From positions 60,733 through 124,732 of the forward strand of contig JAFXAK010000010.1 of assembly GCA_017517135.1 (NCBI GenBank): a stretch of 64,000 nucleotides of DNA, written 5' to 3'. Position numbers and translations under genes: made by a program. Each line of letters begins with the position of its first letter. The stretch's first letter is position 1. Shown here piece by piece: positions 25,195-33,536 of this stretch. The notes beneath the pieces are model-generated. The model saw nothing but the letters and a program-made list of their open reading frames with translations. It was not told where the DNA came from and made no database searches. This stretch comes from Clostridia bacterium. GTDB taxonomy: Bacteria; Bacillota; Clostridia; Oscillospirales; Acutalibacteraceae.

Positions 25195-26673
25195 ATGCTT
25201 TCATTCAGAAAAATCAGAATAGAGGATGCCGAGGCTGTCCGTGAGATAATAAAAAACGCACGGATAGACAGCTGTGATTTTGCATTCGGAAATCTTTTTA
25301 TGTGGGGAGAGCACTATTCTCTTGAGGTTTGCATAGAGGACGGATTTTTATATTGCCGCAGCGGAAAAAACGGTGCTTATATGTATTCCTTTCCGATAGG
25401 CTCGGGTGATATCCAAAAGGCTTTGCATAAGCTTCTGGATTTTGCAGGTGATGATATCGAATTTTATTCGCTGAGAGAACGCCATATTGCATATCTTCAA
25501 AAGGAATTTCCGTCAAAATTTGAATTTTTCTCATTTTTAGACGGCAGAGAATATGCCTACAAAAGTGAAAATCTTATTGAGCTTGCAGGCAGAAAATATC
25601 ATCAGAAAAGAAATCATATATCAAAATTTATGAAAACACACACCGATGTGTTTCTGAAAGAGATTGACAGCAAGGAAGACCTTGATATCTGCCGTAATAT
25701 CGCACTTTCCTGGTTTGAGGATAAGTTTGAGACAGTTGAAGAAAAGCCTGCTGATTATATGCCTTTGGAAAAAGCGTTGAGATATTTTTATGATTTGCAA
25801 TATATCGGTGCAATCCTTTATGCAGACGGACAGGCTGTTGCATTTACTATCGGTGAAGAAATAAGCCGGGATATGTTTGATGTGCATTTTGAAAAAACGC
25901 TGCCTGAGTATAAGGATGCTTATCCCGTAATCAATAATCAGTTTGTAAAACAGTGTCTTTCAAAATATAAGTACATCAACCGTGAGGACGATACAGGCAG
26001 TCTTGCACTAAGAAAAGCAAAGCTGTCATATAATCCCGATTTTCTTGTCAATAAATATAAGGCAAAGGTCAGAAAAGACAGTGTCAGGAAAACTGTTTTG
26101 CTGAAAAATCTTTGGAAGGATATTTTCGGTGATGATGATAAAACGGTAAACAGCTTTTTTGAGAATGTCTATAAGGAAGATTTATGTTTTTCTTTTGAGG
26201 TTGATTCTATTGCCGCTGCTGCTTTGTATCTTGTTGAGGTGCAGTTTGTCAGGAAAAATACAGTATATAACGGTTATTATCTTTATGCTGCCGCTACCGA
26301 TACTCAGTTTCAGAAACGGGGAATGATGGCTGAATTAATAAAAGAAGCAGCCGAATTTTCTTCAGAAAAAGATTTTCTGATATTATATCCTGCAAGTGAA
26401 GAACTGTATTCATACTATAAAGCAAACGGCTTTGACGATGTGCTTACCGCAATACCTGCCTTGTCGGAAAAGAATGTTTTTGATGATGATTATGATTTAT
26501 TCCTGAAAGAAAACGGCTATGTTTATTTTTCAGACAAAGGGGTTTATAATTATCTTAAAACATTCAGAAATAAAGACAGCCGGATAATTTTTTCAGACAA
26601 AAACGGTTGCGCAATGCTTTTTAATGATAAATTAAGAGAAAGCGATATAATTTTATTCGATAATATGAACTGA
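25195..26673 (+). CDS. DUF2156 (LPG-synthase C-like) protein fused to a GNAT acetyltransferase
   Basis: Residues 1-290 resemble the DUF2156 domain, which has two GNAT-like folds and is related to the catalytic part of phosphatidylglycerol lysyltransferases (FAFGNLFMWGEHY near 30, KYHQKRNHISKFMKTH near 135, YINREDDTGSLALRKAKLSY near 260). Residues 300-490 carry a separate GNAT N-acetyltransferase region with TQFQKRGMMAELIKEA as the acetyl-CoA loop. No membrane segments are present, so it is not a full MprF. The acceptor is unknown. The DJ-1-like gene follows after 15 bp. Confidence 0.8.
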   Translation: MLSFRKIRIEDAEAVREIIKNARIDSCDFAFGNLFMWGEHYSLEVCIEDGFLYCRSGKNGAYMYSFPIGSGDIQKALHKLLDFAGDDIEFYSLRERHIAYLQKEFPSKFEFFSFLDGREYAYKSENLIELAGRKYHQKRNHISKFMKTHTDVFLKEIDSKEDLDICRNIALSWFEDKFETVEEKPADYMPLEKALRYFYDLQYIGAILYADGQAVAFTIGEEISRDMFDVHFEKTLPEYKDAYPVINNQFVKQCLSKYKYINREDDTGSLALRKAKLSYNPDFLVNKYKAKVRKDSVRKTVLLKNLWKDIFGDDDKTVNSFFENVYKEDLCFSFEVDSIAAAALYLVEVQFVRKNTVYNGYYLYAAATDTQFQKRGMMAELIKEAAEFSSEKDFLILYPASEELYSYYKANGFDDVLTAIPALSEKNVFDDDYDLFLKENGYVYFSDKGVYNYLKTFRNKDSRIIFSDKNGCAMLFNDKLRESDIILFDNMN

Positions 26674-26688
26674 AAGGGAGGTTTTTTA

Positions 26689-27234
26689 ATGTTTTATATT
26701 TTTCTTGCAGACGGTTTTGAAGAGGTTGAAGCATTAACCCCTCTTGATCTGATGCGCCGTGCGAAAATTGAAGTTCAGACAGTCGGTGTCACGGGACGCT
26801 ATGTTACAGGCTCACACAATATCACGGTCAAGGCAGACCTTTGTATCGAAGAGCTCGACAAAACAAACTGTGATGCCGTTATGCTCCCCGGCGGAATGCC
26901 CGGAACAACAAATCTGTATAACTGCGAAAAAGTGCTTGAATGTGTAACAAAATGTGCAAATGAGAATAAACTTGTTTGCGCCATCTGTGCCGCCCCCCTG
27001 ATTTTAGGAAGACTTGGCTTGCTTGAAGGCAAAGCGGCAGTATGCTTCCCGGGCTTTGAGGACGAGCTTAAAGGTGCAGAAATAGTAAATATGCCTTGTG
27101 TTACACAGGAAAATATCATTACTGCAAAGGGTGCAGGAGCAGTTTTTGAATTTTCAAAAGCAATAATCACATATCTTAAGGATGAGAAAACTGCTGTCAG
27201 TATTCTGGAGACGATACAATGCAGTCATATGTAA
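26689..27234 (+). CDS. DJ-1/PfpI family protein
   Basis: A 181-residue DJ-1 superfamily protein with nucleophile C100 in VCAICAAP, the conserved E in GFEEVEA near residue 11 and PGGMPG near 68-72. Members act as deglycases, chaperones or redox sensors; the YajL/ThiJ-like group is the closest by sequence features. It overlaps the next gene by 16 bp. Confidence 0.9.
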   Translation: MFYIFLADGFEEVEALTPLDLMRRAKIEVQTVGVTGRYVTGSHNITVKADLCIEELDKTNCDAVMLPGGMPGTTNLYNCEKVLECVTKCANENKLVCAICAAPLILGRLGLLEGKAAVCFPGFEDELKGAEIVNMPCVTQENIITAKGAGAVFEFSKAIITYLKDEKTAVSILETIQCSHM

Positions 27235-27806
27235 ATGATATCCGTCCTCTGAAAATAAAACTGAGAAACAAGGCAAAGCAGACCCGTATTGATATGGGAG
27301 AAGAAAAAAAGAATGCGGCAGACAGTAAAATATGTAACCGTATTACTGCTCTGTGGACTTTCAGACAGTCAGATTCAATATTTGTGTATATGTCAACCCC
27401 GATAGAGGTTGATACTCTCGGAATAATAAAAAAAGCATGGGAGCTGGGAAAAACCGTCGCTGTTCCCAGGTGTATTGAAAACACCCGCGATATGGACTTT
27501 TTTGAAATAACATCATTTGACGATGTTGAACGCGGCTCTTTCGGTGTGCTTGAGCCCAAGCCCGACAAATGCAAAAAGGCAGTTGCAGACAGTAATACTT
27601 TGTGTATTGTTCCGGCTTTGATGCTTGATAAAGAGGGATACAGACTCGGCTACGGAAAAGGGTATTACGACAGATTTCTGTCAAAATTCCCGGGAAGAAT
27701 TATCGGCATATGCTATGCTGACTGTATAACAGAAAAATTACCTCACGGTAAATTTGACAAAAAACTGAGTATGTTTATAACTGAAAAGAAGATTTATAAT
27801 ACATGA
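27219..27806 (+). CDS. 5-formyltetrahydrofolate cyclo-ligase
   Basis: This enzyme (YgfA/MTHFS) converts 5-formyl-THF to 5,10-methenyl-THF using ATP. The 195-residue protein has an N-terminal basic helix with LRNKAKQTR, the substrate segment PRCIE, and the strongly conserved GYRLGYGKGYYDRFL near residues 145-160. The start at 27219 lies within the DJ-1 gene's last codons after GGAG, so the two are likely translationally coupled. Confidence 0.93.
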   Translation: MQSYVNDIRPLKIKLRNKAKQTRIDMGEEKKNAADSKICNRITALWTFRQSDSIFVYMSTPIEVDTLGIIKKAWELGKTVAVPRCIENTRDMDFFEITSFDDVERGSFGVLEPKPDKCKKAVADSNTLCIVPALMLDKEGYRLGYGKGYYDRFLSKFPGRIIGICYADCITEKLPHGKFDKKLSMFITEKKIYNT

Positions 27807-27825
27807 TGAAAGGCGGCTTCTTTCT

Positions 27826-29268
27826 ATGGATGAGCGTAAAAAGAGTAACGATGCTTATGATGAGCTTTTGAAAAGCTTTTCTTCGTTCAAGCAGCGTTCA
27901 ATGAAAAATCAGCCCGAACAGCAAAATGACGAGGATGATGTAAAGAACAACGGGGAAATATACTTTTCGGCAAATTCCGAAACTGCAAAGCAGGAAAGCC
28001 ATTCAACGGACTATTCCGTGAACACAGCACCTGAGAGAAAACAGCATATTCTCATTCCTGAAGAAAAAAAGGAAGTTGAAGCGGTTGTCAGCCATAAACG
28101 GGTTAATGAGCCTGTAAAAAATCAGAGTGCTAAACCGTCACAGGAAAAAACGGGTGCTTCGTCTGTAAAAAAGAAAAAATCCAAAAAGAAGAAAAACAGC
28201 ACGGCAACCAGTATTATGCTTGTTGCTTTGATTGTTGTTTTTGTTGTGGCGGCTTCCTTTGTTTTAAGAATACCGCTGATGGGTGTTGTGAATGATGTTA
28301 TTGCTATTAACGGCGATGACACCGAAATCCGTGTTATCATTGACGAGGGAATGGACTATGACGATATCATAGATTTGTTCGCTCAGAAAAATCTGATTTC
28401 AAATTCAGCATTCTGTAAGTTTTTTGCTAAGTTCAGACATTATGATGTAGACAGATTCGGAAATCCCTTGTCTTATCCTGCCGGTACATATTATCTGAGT
28501 ACCGATATGGGTGTTGAGGGAATGCTCTCTGAAATTCTGAACGCAGGCTCTAAGGACAGCACAGTAAAGCTTACCTTCCCCGAGGGCTACACAATTGATC
28601 AGATAATTGAAAAATTAAGTAAAAACAGCGTTGCTTCTTCAGGTGCATTGTATGCGGCAATCAATGACGAGGCCTTGTATGAAGAATACGAATTCCTTAA
28701 ATATGTGGATAATAAGTCTCTTCGTTACCGTATGCTTGAGGGCTATATGTATCCCGACACCTATGAATTCTATATAGGTGAGAATGCAAACAGCGTTATA
28801 AAGAAATTCCTTAACAACTTTGAGGATAAATGGACCGAGCTTTACACCGAAAAGGCAAAGAAGTTGGGACTTACAATTGATGAGGTTATCACAGTTGCAT
28901 CAATTCTTGAAAAGGAAGCATTCGATGCAAAGCAGATGACAGTAATTGCATCCGTGCTTTATAACCGTCTGGATTCTTCATCATTCCCGTTCATCAACTG
29001 TGACTCAACAGGGCAGTATATTTCCAATGTCAAGGAAAAGCTTGAAGCAGAGGGCACATATGTAAAGCTTATGAAGAATTACGACACATATCAGGTTACG
29101 GGACTTCCTGTAGGACCTATATGTAATCCCGGTGCAGATGCTATCAAGGCTGCATTGAATCCCGATAAAACCAACTATTATTATTTCTTGCACGCTCCCG
29201 ACGGAAAAATCTATCTTGCCCGCACACAGGCAGAGCATGAGGAGAATATGAAGTATCTTGAAGATTAA
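27826..29268 (+). CDS. mltG: Endolytic murein transglycosylase MltG
   Basis: MltG cuts nascent glycan strands and limits their length. The 480-residue protein has a long charged cytoplasmic N-terminus with a Lys-rich stretch (about 110-126), one transmembrane helix (about 130-150, SIMLVALIVVFVVAASFVL), a LysM-like region (LTFPEGYTIDQIIEKLSKN) and the YceG catalytic domain with the essential glutamate in VASILEKEAF, plus YNRLDSSSFP and TGLPVGPICNPG. The N-terminal extension is longer than in E. coli. Confidence 0.93.
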   Translation: MDERKKSNDAYDELLKSFSSFKQRSMKNQPEQQNDEDDVKNNGEIYFSANSETAKQESHSTDYSVNTAPERKQHILIPEEKKEVEAVVSHKRVNEPVKNQSAKPSQEKTGASSVKKKKSKKKKNSTATSIMLVALIVVFVVAASFVLRIPLMGVVNDVIAINGDDTEIRVIIDEGMDYDDIIDLFAQKNLISNSAFCKFFAKFRHYDVDRFGNPLSYPAGTYYLSTDMGVEGMLSEILNAGSKDSTVKLTFPEGYTIDQIIEKLSKNSVASSGALYAAINDEALYEEYEFLKYVDNKSLRYRMLEGYMYPDTYEFYIGENANSVIKKFLNNFEDKWTELYTEKAKKLGLTIDEVITVASILEKEAFDAKQMTVIASVLYNRLDSSSFPFINCDSTGQYISNVKEKLEAEGTYVKLMKNYDTYQVTGLPVGPICNPGADAIKAALNPDKTNYYYFLHAPDGKIYLARTQAEHEENMKYLED

Positions 29269-29365
29269 CAGTTTATTAACAGAATGTTAATGTTAAAGTA
29301 TTGTTAAAATCCGGCTATTGGTATAATATTTCTTGTTGATATACAGAGAAAGGATTATTATTATT

Positions 29366-30385
29366 ATGAAGGTTTTTATGATTGGCGGAACCGGTCTTCT
29401 CGGATGTGAGGCCGCAAGAATTTTTATTGAAAGAGGTCACTCTGTTAAGAGTGTTGCTCTTCCTCCCTTGCCCGAAGGAGCACCTATCCCCGAAGAAATG
29501 GAGCTTGAATTCTGCAATATCTATGAAAAAACAGATGATGAAATCAAGGCTATGTTAAGCGGCTTTGATTGCTTTGTATTTGCTGCAGGTATTGACGAAA
29601 GAGTTGAATTTCCCGCACCCGTATATGATGCATATTATAAATACAATATAGCTCCCCTCAAGAGAATTCTTCCTATCTGCAAGGAAGTAGGTATGAAAAA
29701 TGCTGTTGTTCTCGGTTCATACTTCTCCTATGCTGCAAAGCAGTATCCCGAAATGAAGCTCACCGAAAAGCATCCCTACATAAGAAGCCGTATCGATCAG
29801 GAGGATGTTGCTTTCTCGTTTGCTGACGAGAATTTCGATGTTGCAGTTTTAGAGCTTCCTTATATCTTCGGCACACAGCCCGGCAGAAAGCCTGTTTGGG
29901 TAATTCTCATTGAACAGCTTAAAATGATGGATAAGCTTCCTTGCACGCTTTATCCCGCAGGCGGTACGGCAATGCTCACAGTCCGTCAGGTCGGTGAGGT
30001 TATTGTCGGTGCGGCAGAAAAGTCCAAGGGTGCAAAGGCTTGGCCTATCAGTATGTATAATATGGACTGGAAAAAGTTCCTTAAGATTGTTTATGCTGCA
30101 AGAGGTATGGGCAAAAACAGAAAGATTATCAGCGTTGCTCCCTGGATGATGCGTATGGGACTCGGCAAGGTTAAGAAGGAATATGCCGAAAAGGGTATAG
30201 AAAGCGGTATTGATGTTGACGGACTTGCTGATATTATGGACATCAATCTGTTTATAGACACCAAGCACAGCATTGAGCTCGGTGCAACAGAGGATGACAT
30301 TGAAGCAGCTATCACAGATTCAATCAAGGTAAGTCAGGCTGTTTTTGACGGCAGAGCAAAGCTTCTTGAAATGAAAGGTGAATAA
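29366..30385 (+). CDS. NAD-dependent epimerase/dehydratase-like protein
   Basis: The 339-residue protein begins with MKVFMIGGTGLLGCEAARI, a classic GxxGxxG dinucleotide-binding motif. It contains SYFSY with a following K in AAKQYP rather than a perfect YxxxK, so it is an atypical extended SDR, possibly without epimerase activity. ATG 29366 is taken rather than the upstream in-frame 29333, which would be preceded by promoter-like sequence. A -10 TATAAT is at 29322-29327. Substrate unknown. Confidence 0.75.
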   Translation: MKVFMIGGTGLLGCEAARIFIERGHSVKSVALPPLPEGAPIPEEMELEFCNIYEKTDDEIKAMLSGFDCFVFAAGIDERVEFPAPVYDAYYKYNIAPLKRILPICKEVGMKNAVVLGSYFSYAAKQYPEMKLTEKHPYIRSRIDQEDVAFSFADENFDVAVLELPYIFGTQPGRKPVWVILIEQLKMMDKLPCTLYPAGGTAMLTVRQVGEVIVGAAEKSKGAKAWPISMYNMDWKKFLKIVYAARGMGKNRKIISVAPWMMRMGLGKVKKEYAEKGIESGIDVDGLADIMDINLFIDTKHSIELGATEDDIEAAITDSIKVSQAVFDGRAKLLEMKGE

Positions 30386-30389
30386 TTGT

Positions 30390-30458
30390 TTGACATTGCC
30401 GTTAAATATGGTATAATTTTTGAGGTAAGATTTTTCTTACCTCAATTTTTATTTTTTT
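30390..30458 (+). promoter_or_regulatory. Promoter overlapping a terminator hairpin before rlmD
   Basis: TTGACA at 30390-30395 and TATAAT at 30412-30417 (16-bp spacer) are directly followed by a 10-bp stem TGAGGTAAGA (30421-30430) with TCTTACCTCA (30434-30443) and a T-rich tail. The predicted start site falls in the left arm, so the hairpin can stop read-through from the epimerase gene but cannot fold fully in transcripts from this promoter. Confidence 0.7.
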
Positions 30459-30468
30459 TGGAGTTCTT

Positions 30469-31623
30469 ATGGCTGAAAATAAATTCCCGTGCACCGTTGC
30501 AGGTAAATGCGGCGGCTGTCAACTTACAAATATGACATATGAAAAACAGCTGTCTTTCAAGCAGGCTAAGGTTATAAAGCTTATGGGACGCTTTTGCCGT
30601 GTCAGTGAAATTATCGGTATGGATGAGCCCTTTCACTACAGAAACAAGGTGCAGGCTGCCTTCGGTATGACAAGAGGAGGTCAGATAATTTCAGGTGTCT
30701 ATCAGTCAAGCACACACAGAATAGTAAAGGTTGATAAGTGTTTTATTGAGGATAAACAGGCAGATGAGATTATTGTAACCGTAAGAAATCTTCTCAAATC
30801 CTTTAAGCTGTCTGTTTACAATGAGAATAACGGAAACGGCTTTCTCCGTCATGTGCTTGTAAGAAAGGCTTTCGGCACGGGAGAAATTATGGTTGTGCTT
30901 GTAACGGGAACACCCGTATTCAAGTCAAAAAACAGCTTCTGCGAGGCGTTACTCAAAGCACACCCCGAAATCACAACTATTGTGCAGAATGTGAATAATA
31001 AATTTACCAGTATGGTGCTTGGTGACAAACAGACGGTTTTATACGGTGACGGATATATAACAGATATCCTTTGCGGTATGAAATTCAGAATTTCCCCGAA
31101 ATCTTTTTATCAGATAAACTATAAGGGTACGGAAATTTTATATTCAAAGGCCCTTGAATTTGCCGAGCTTACGGGTAAAGAGAGAGTAATAGATGCCTAT
31201 TCGGGTGTAGGTACAATCGGTCTTCTTGCTTCAAAAACAGCGGGCGAGGTAATTTCCGTCGAGCTTAATTCCGAGGCTGTATCGGATGCAAAAATAAATG
31301 CAAAAATAAACGATGTGAAGAATATAAAATTTTTCAATGACGATGCCACCCCCTTTATGCTTGAAATGGCAAAAGCAGGGGAGAGTGCCGATGTCGTTTT
31401 ACTCGATCCCCCGAGAGCCGGCTGTACACAAAGCTTCCTCAGAAGCGTTGTAGCCCTCTCTCCCGAAAAGGTGGTTTATGTTTCATGTAACCCCGAAACG
31501 CTGGCAAGAGATGTTCTGTACTTGACAAAATCCGGCGGCTACAAAGCTAAAAAATGCCAACCCGTAGACATGTTTCCTTTTACCGGCCATGTAGAAACAG
31601 TCGTGCTTCTTGCTAAAAAATAA
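30469..31623 (+). CDS. rlmD: 23S rRNA (uracil-C5)-methyltransferase, RlmD/RumA family
   Basis: A class I methyltransferase of 384 residues that methylates the C5 of uracil in 23S rRNA. It lacks the usual N-terminal TRAM domain and begins with the iron-sulfur cysteines C8, C14 and C17. The SAM motif is VIDAYSGVGTIGLLA, followed by VVLLDPPRAGC and the catalytic cysteine in YVSCNPETLARD. C-terminal PVDMFPFTGHVETV is diagnostic. Which uracil (747, 1939 or both) is not predictable. Confidence 0.9.
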   Translation: MAENKFPCTVAGKCGGCQLTNMTYEKQLSFKQAKVIKLMGRFCRVSEIIGMDEPFHYRNKVQAAFGMTRGGQIISGVYQSSTHRIVKVDKCFIEDKQADEIIVTVRNLLKSFKLSVYNENNGNGFLRHVLVRKAFGTGEIMVVLVTGTPVFKSKNSFCEALLKAHPEITTIVQNVNNKFTSMVLGDKQTVLYGDGYITDILCGMKFRISPKSFYQINYKGTEILYSKALEFAELTGKERVIDAYSGVGTIGLLASKTAGEVISVELNSEAVSDAKINAKINDVKNIKFFNDDATPFMLEMAKAGESADVVLLDPPRAGCTQSFLRSVVALSPEKVVYVSCNPETLARDVLYLTKSGGYKAKKCQPVDMFPFTGHVETVVLLAKK

Positions 31624-31641
31624 TCGAGTGGTGATGAAAAA

Positions 31642-32256
31642 ATGATACCTGTACCGGACTATTTAAAACAATATGCAGTTGCTGAAGAACAAAAGGGTAA
31701 TCTTCTTTCCTTTAATTTAAGATGTACATGCGGATGTGAGAGTTTTTCTGTTCTCGAAAAAAGCTATACTGATGAAGAAAAAAGAATCGTTAAGGCATAC
31801 GAGCGAAAATTTCCGTCAACAGGTTTGCATTCAATTTATGGCGGTACGGATTCTGACGGTAAACCTTATTCTTACATAAAGATAGCAGGATTGTTTAAGA
31901 AGCGTATTGAACTGCCCAGGACACCTGTTTTTATGAATATTGATATAATAAAGGCTGTGTGTCCGCAATGCCTTAATGAGATTGTTGTGTTTGACAGCAG
32001 ATATTACGGCTATGATGCAATGATAATGGATAAGGTGGCTGAGAAAGAATACAATCTTCATTTCAGTTCTATAAATAAATCTTTATATAATATTAAAGTT
32101 AGTGTTGAAAATGCCGTATCACAGGAAGATTTTGATAAAATTGCAGAACTTGAAAGCTCTGTTGAATTCTATTCAAATTCTTTCTATGCCATCAGCATTT
32201 ACGGTGTTGATGAAAAAGGAATAAAAAAACAGTTGTTCGATATGGAAACAGCCTGA
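31642..32256 (+). CDS. Hypothetical protein with a split zinc-ribbon-like motif
   Basis: A 204-residue protein I do not recognise. C-x-C-x-C in CTCGCESF (about 29-33) and C-x2-C in VCPQCLNE (about 112-115) could form a metal site. The rest is mixed alpha/beta and soluble. GTGGTGAT precedes ATG 31642 at a reasonable distance, and the gene begins 18 bp after rlmD, so it may share its transcript. Confidence 0.6.
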   Translation: MIPVPDYLKQYAVAEEQKGNLLSFNLRCTCGCESFSVLEKSYTDEEKRIVKAYERKFPSTGLHSIYGGTDSDGKPYSYIKIAGLFKKRIELPRTPVFMNIDIIKAVCPQCLNEIVVFDSRYYGYDAMIMDKVAEKEYNLHFSSINKSLYNIKVSVENAVSQEDFDKIAELESSVEFYSNSFYAISIYGVDEKGIKKQLFDMETA

Positions 32257-32337
32257 TTCTAAAGTTTGAATATAAAGAGAAATAAGAAAAACAGTAGTGC
32301 ATATCTGCATGGACTTATAAGGTGGATAGTGATATAA

Positions 32338-33000
32338 ATGATAGATATTAATTCTTTTCTCAACAATTTTTTACAATCATTAAACGATACCTTCAGTAGC
32401 AGAGTGTGGTTTGTCGGTTTGCAGGGTAGTTACGGACGCGGTGAGGCTACTGCTTCAAGTGATATAGATATCGTTGTAATTCTGGATGAGTTGTCTTTTT
32501 CTGATATTAAAGCATACAATGATATGCTGGATACTTTACCGCACAGAGAACTGATTTGCGGATTTCTTTCGGGTAAAAATGAAATTATCAACTGGGAGCC
32601 TGCCGACCTTTTTCAGTTTTATTATGATACGAATCCTGTTTTCGGTTGCCTTGACGAATTATTATCCGTTATTGATGCAAATGCAGTTGACAGGGCAATA
32701 AAAACAGGTGTATGCAACATATATCACGCTTGTGTTCACAATATGCTTTATGAAAAAAGTGAAGATATACTTAAAGGCTTGTATAAATCTGCTTCTTTTG
32801 TTATACAGGCTATTGCTTTTAAGCAGACAGGTCAATATTTCAGACAGCAGAAAGAATTGTTACAGCTTGTGCCTGCTGATGAACATATTATTGTTAAGAC
32901 CTTTTCAGAATTGAAGAACGGAAAGAATATTGAGTTTGACGAAATGTCAGAAAGCTTGTTTTCGTGGTCACAGAAATGGATTGAAAAAATAAGCAAATAA
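32338..33000 (+). CDS. Nucleotidyltransferase-domain protein
   Basis: Pol-beta-type nucleotidyltransferase of 220 residues. GSYGRGEATASSDIDIVVI near residues 30-48 holds the G-S and D-x-D motifs of this superfamily (aminoglycoside adenylyltransferases, MNT antitoxins). The C-terminal half is helical with no clear family. A HEPN partner gene, as in MNT-HEPN toxin pairs, is not adjacent, so a standalone small-molecule or protein nucleotidyltransferase is more likely. Confidence 0.75.
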   Translation: MIDINSFLNNFLQSLNDTFSSRVWFVGLQGSYGRGEATASSDIDIVVILDELSFSDIKAYNDMLDTLPHRELICGFLSGKNEIINWEPADLFQFYYDTNPVFGCLDELLSVIDANAVDRAIKTGVCNIYHACVHNMLYEKSEDILKGLYKSASFVIQAIAFKQTGQYFRQQKELLQLVPADEHIIVKTFSELKNGKNIEFDEMSESLFSWSQKWIEKISK

Positions 33001-33022
33001 TTAAAAAACAGAGGTATAAATT

Positions 33023-33520
33023 ATGAACGGACTTACAAGACGAGAGCGTGAAGTGCTTGATTTTGATACTATAAAAATGATTCTTGATAAATCCAAGGTC
33101 GTGCATATAGGAATGACAGACGGGGATGAGCCTTATGTTGTACCTATGAATTACGGATATTGTTTTGTTGATGATAAGCTGATTTTATATCTTCATGGTG
33201 CAAAGCGTGGTAAGAAGCTTGATATTATCAGAAAAAATCCCAAGGTTTTCGTTGAAATGGAGTGCGATATTCAGCCCTTTGAAGGAGATGTTGCCTGCAG
33301 ATACGGTATATCTTATTTATCCCTTATGGGTAAAGGTATGGCTCATATTGTTGAAGATGTTGAAGAAAAGCAGAAAGCATTGTCTGTCCTTATGAAAACT
33401 CAGACCGAAAAGGATTTCAGCTTTGATGAAAAAATGGTAAGTGTTGTGAGTGTTATAAGAATAGATATTGCACAGTACACGGCAAAATTCAGACCTATGC
33501 CGAAAAAGTGTGAAGAATAA
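33023..33520 (+). CDS. Pyridoxamine 5'-phosphate oxidase-like flavin-binding protein
   Basis: A 165-residue split-barrel FMN-binding protein of the PNPOx-like/NimA-like group: VVHIGMTDGDEPYVVPMNYGY near residue 27 and LILYLHGAKRGKKLDI near 55. Its size and C-terminal KFRPMP segment match the many small Clostridial members annotated as pyridoxamine 5'-phosphate oxidase family. The substrate is unknown; no nitroimidazole context is present. Confidence 0.82.
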   Translation: MNGLTRREREVLDFDTIKMILDKSKVVHIGMTDGDEPYVVPMNYGYCFVDDKLILYLHGAKRGKKLDIIRKNPKVFVEMECDIQPFEGDVACRYGISYLSLMGKGMAHIVEDVEEKQKALSVLMKTQTEKDFSFDEKMVSVVSVIRIDIAQYTAKFRPMPKKCEE

Positions 33521-33536
33521 CAGAAGAGGTGTTTTT

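Noticed and set aside
32338-33000. MNT-HEPN toxin-antitoxin system
   Set aside because: The nucleotidyltransferase is present, but no HEPN-domain gene is adjacent on either side.
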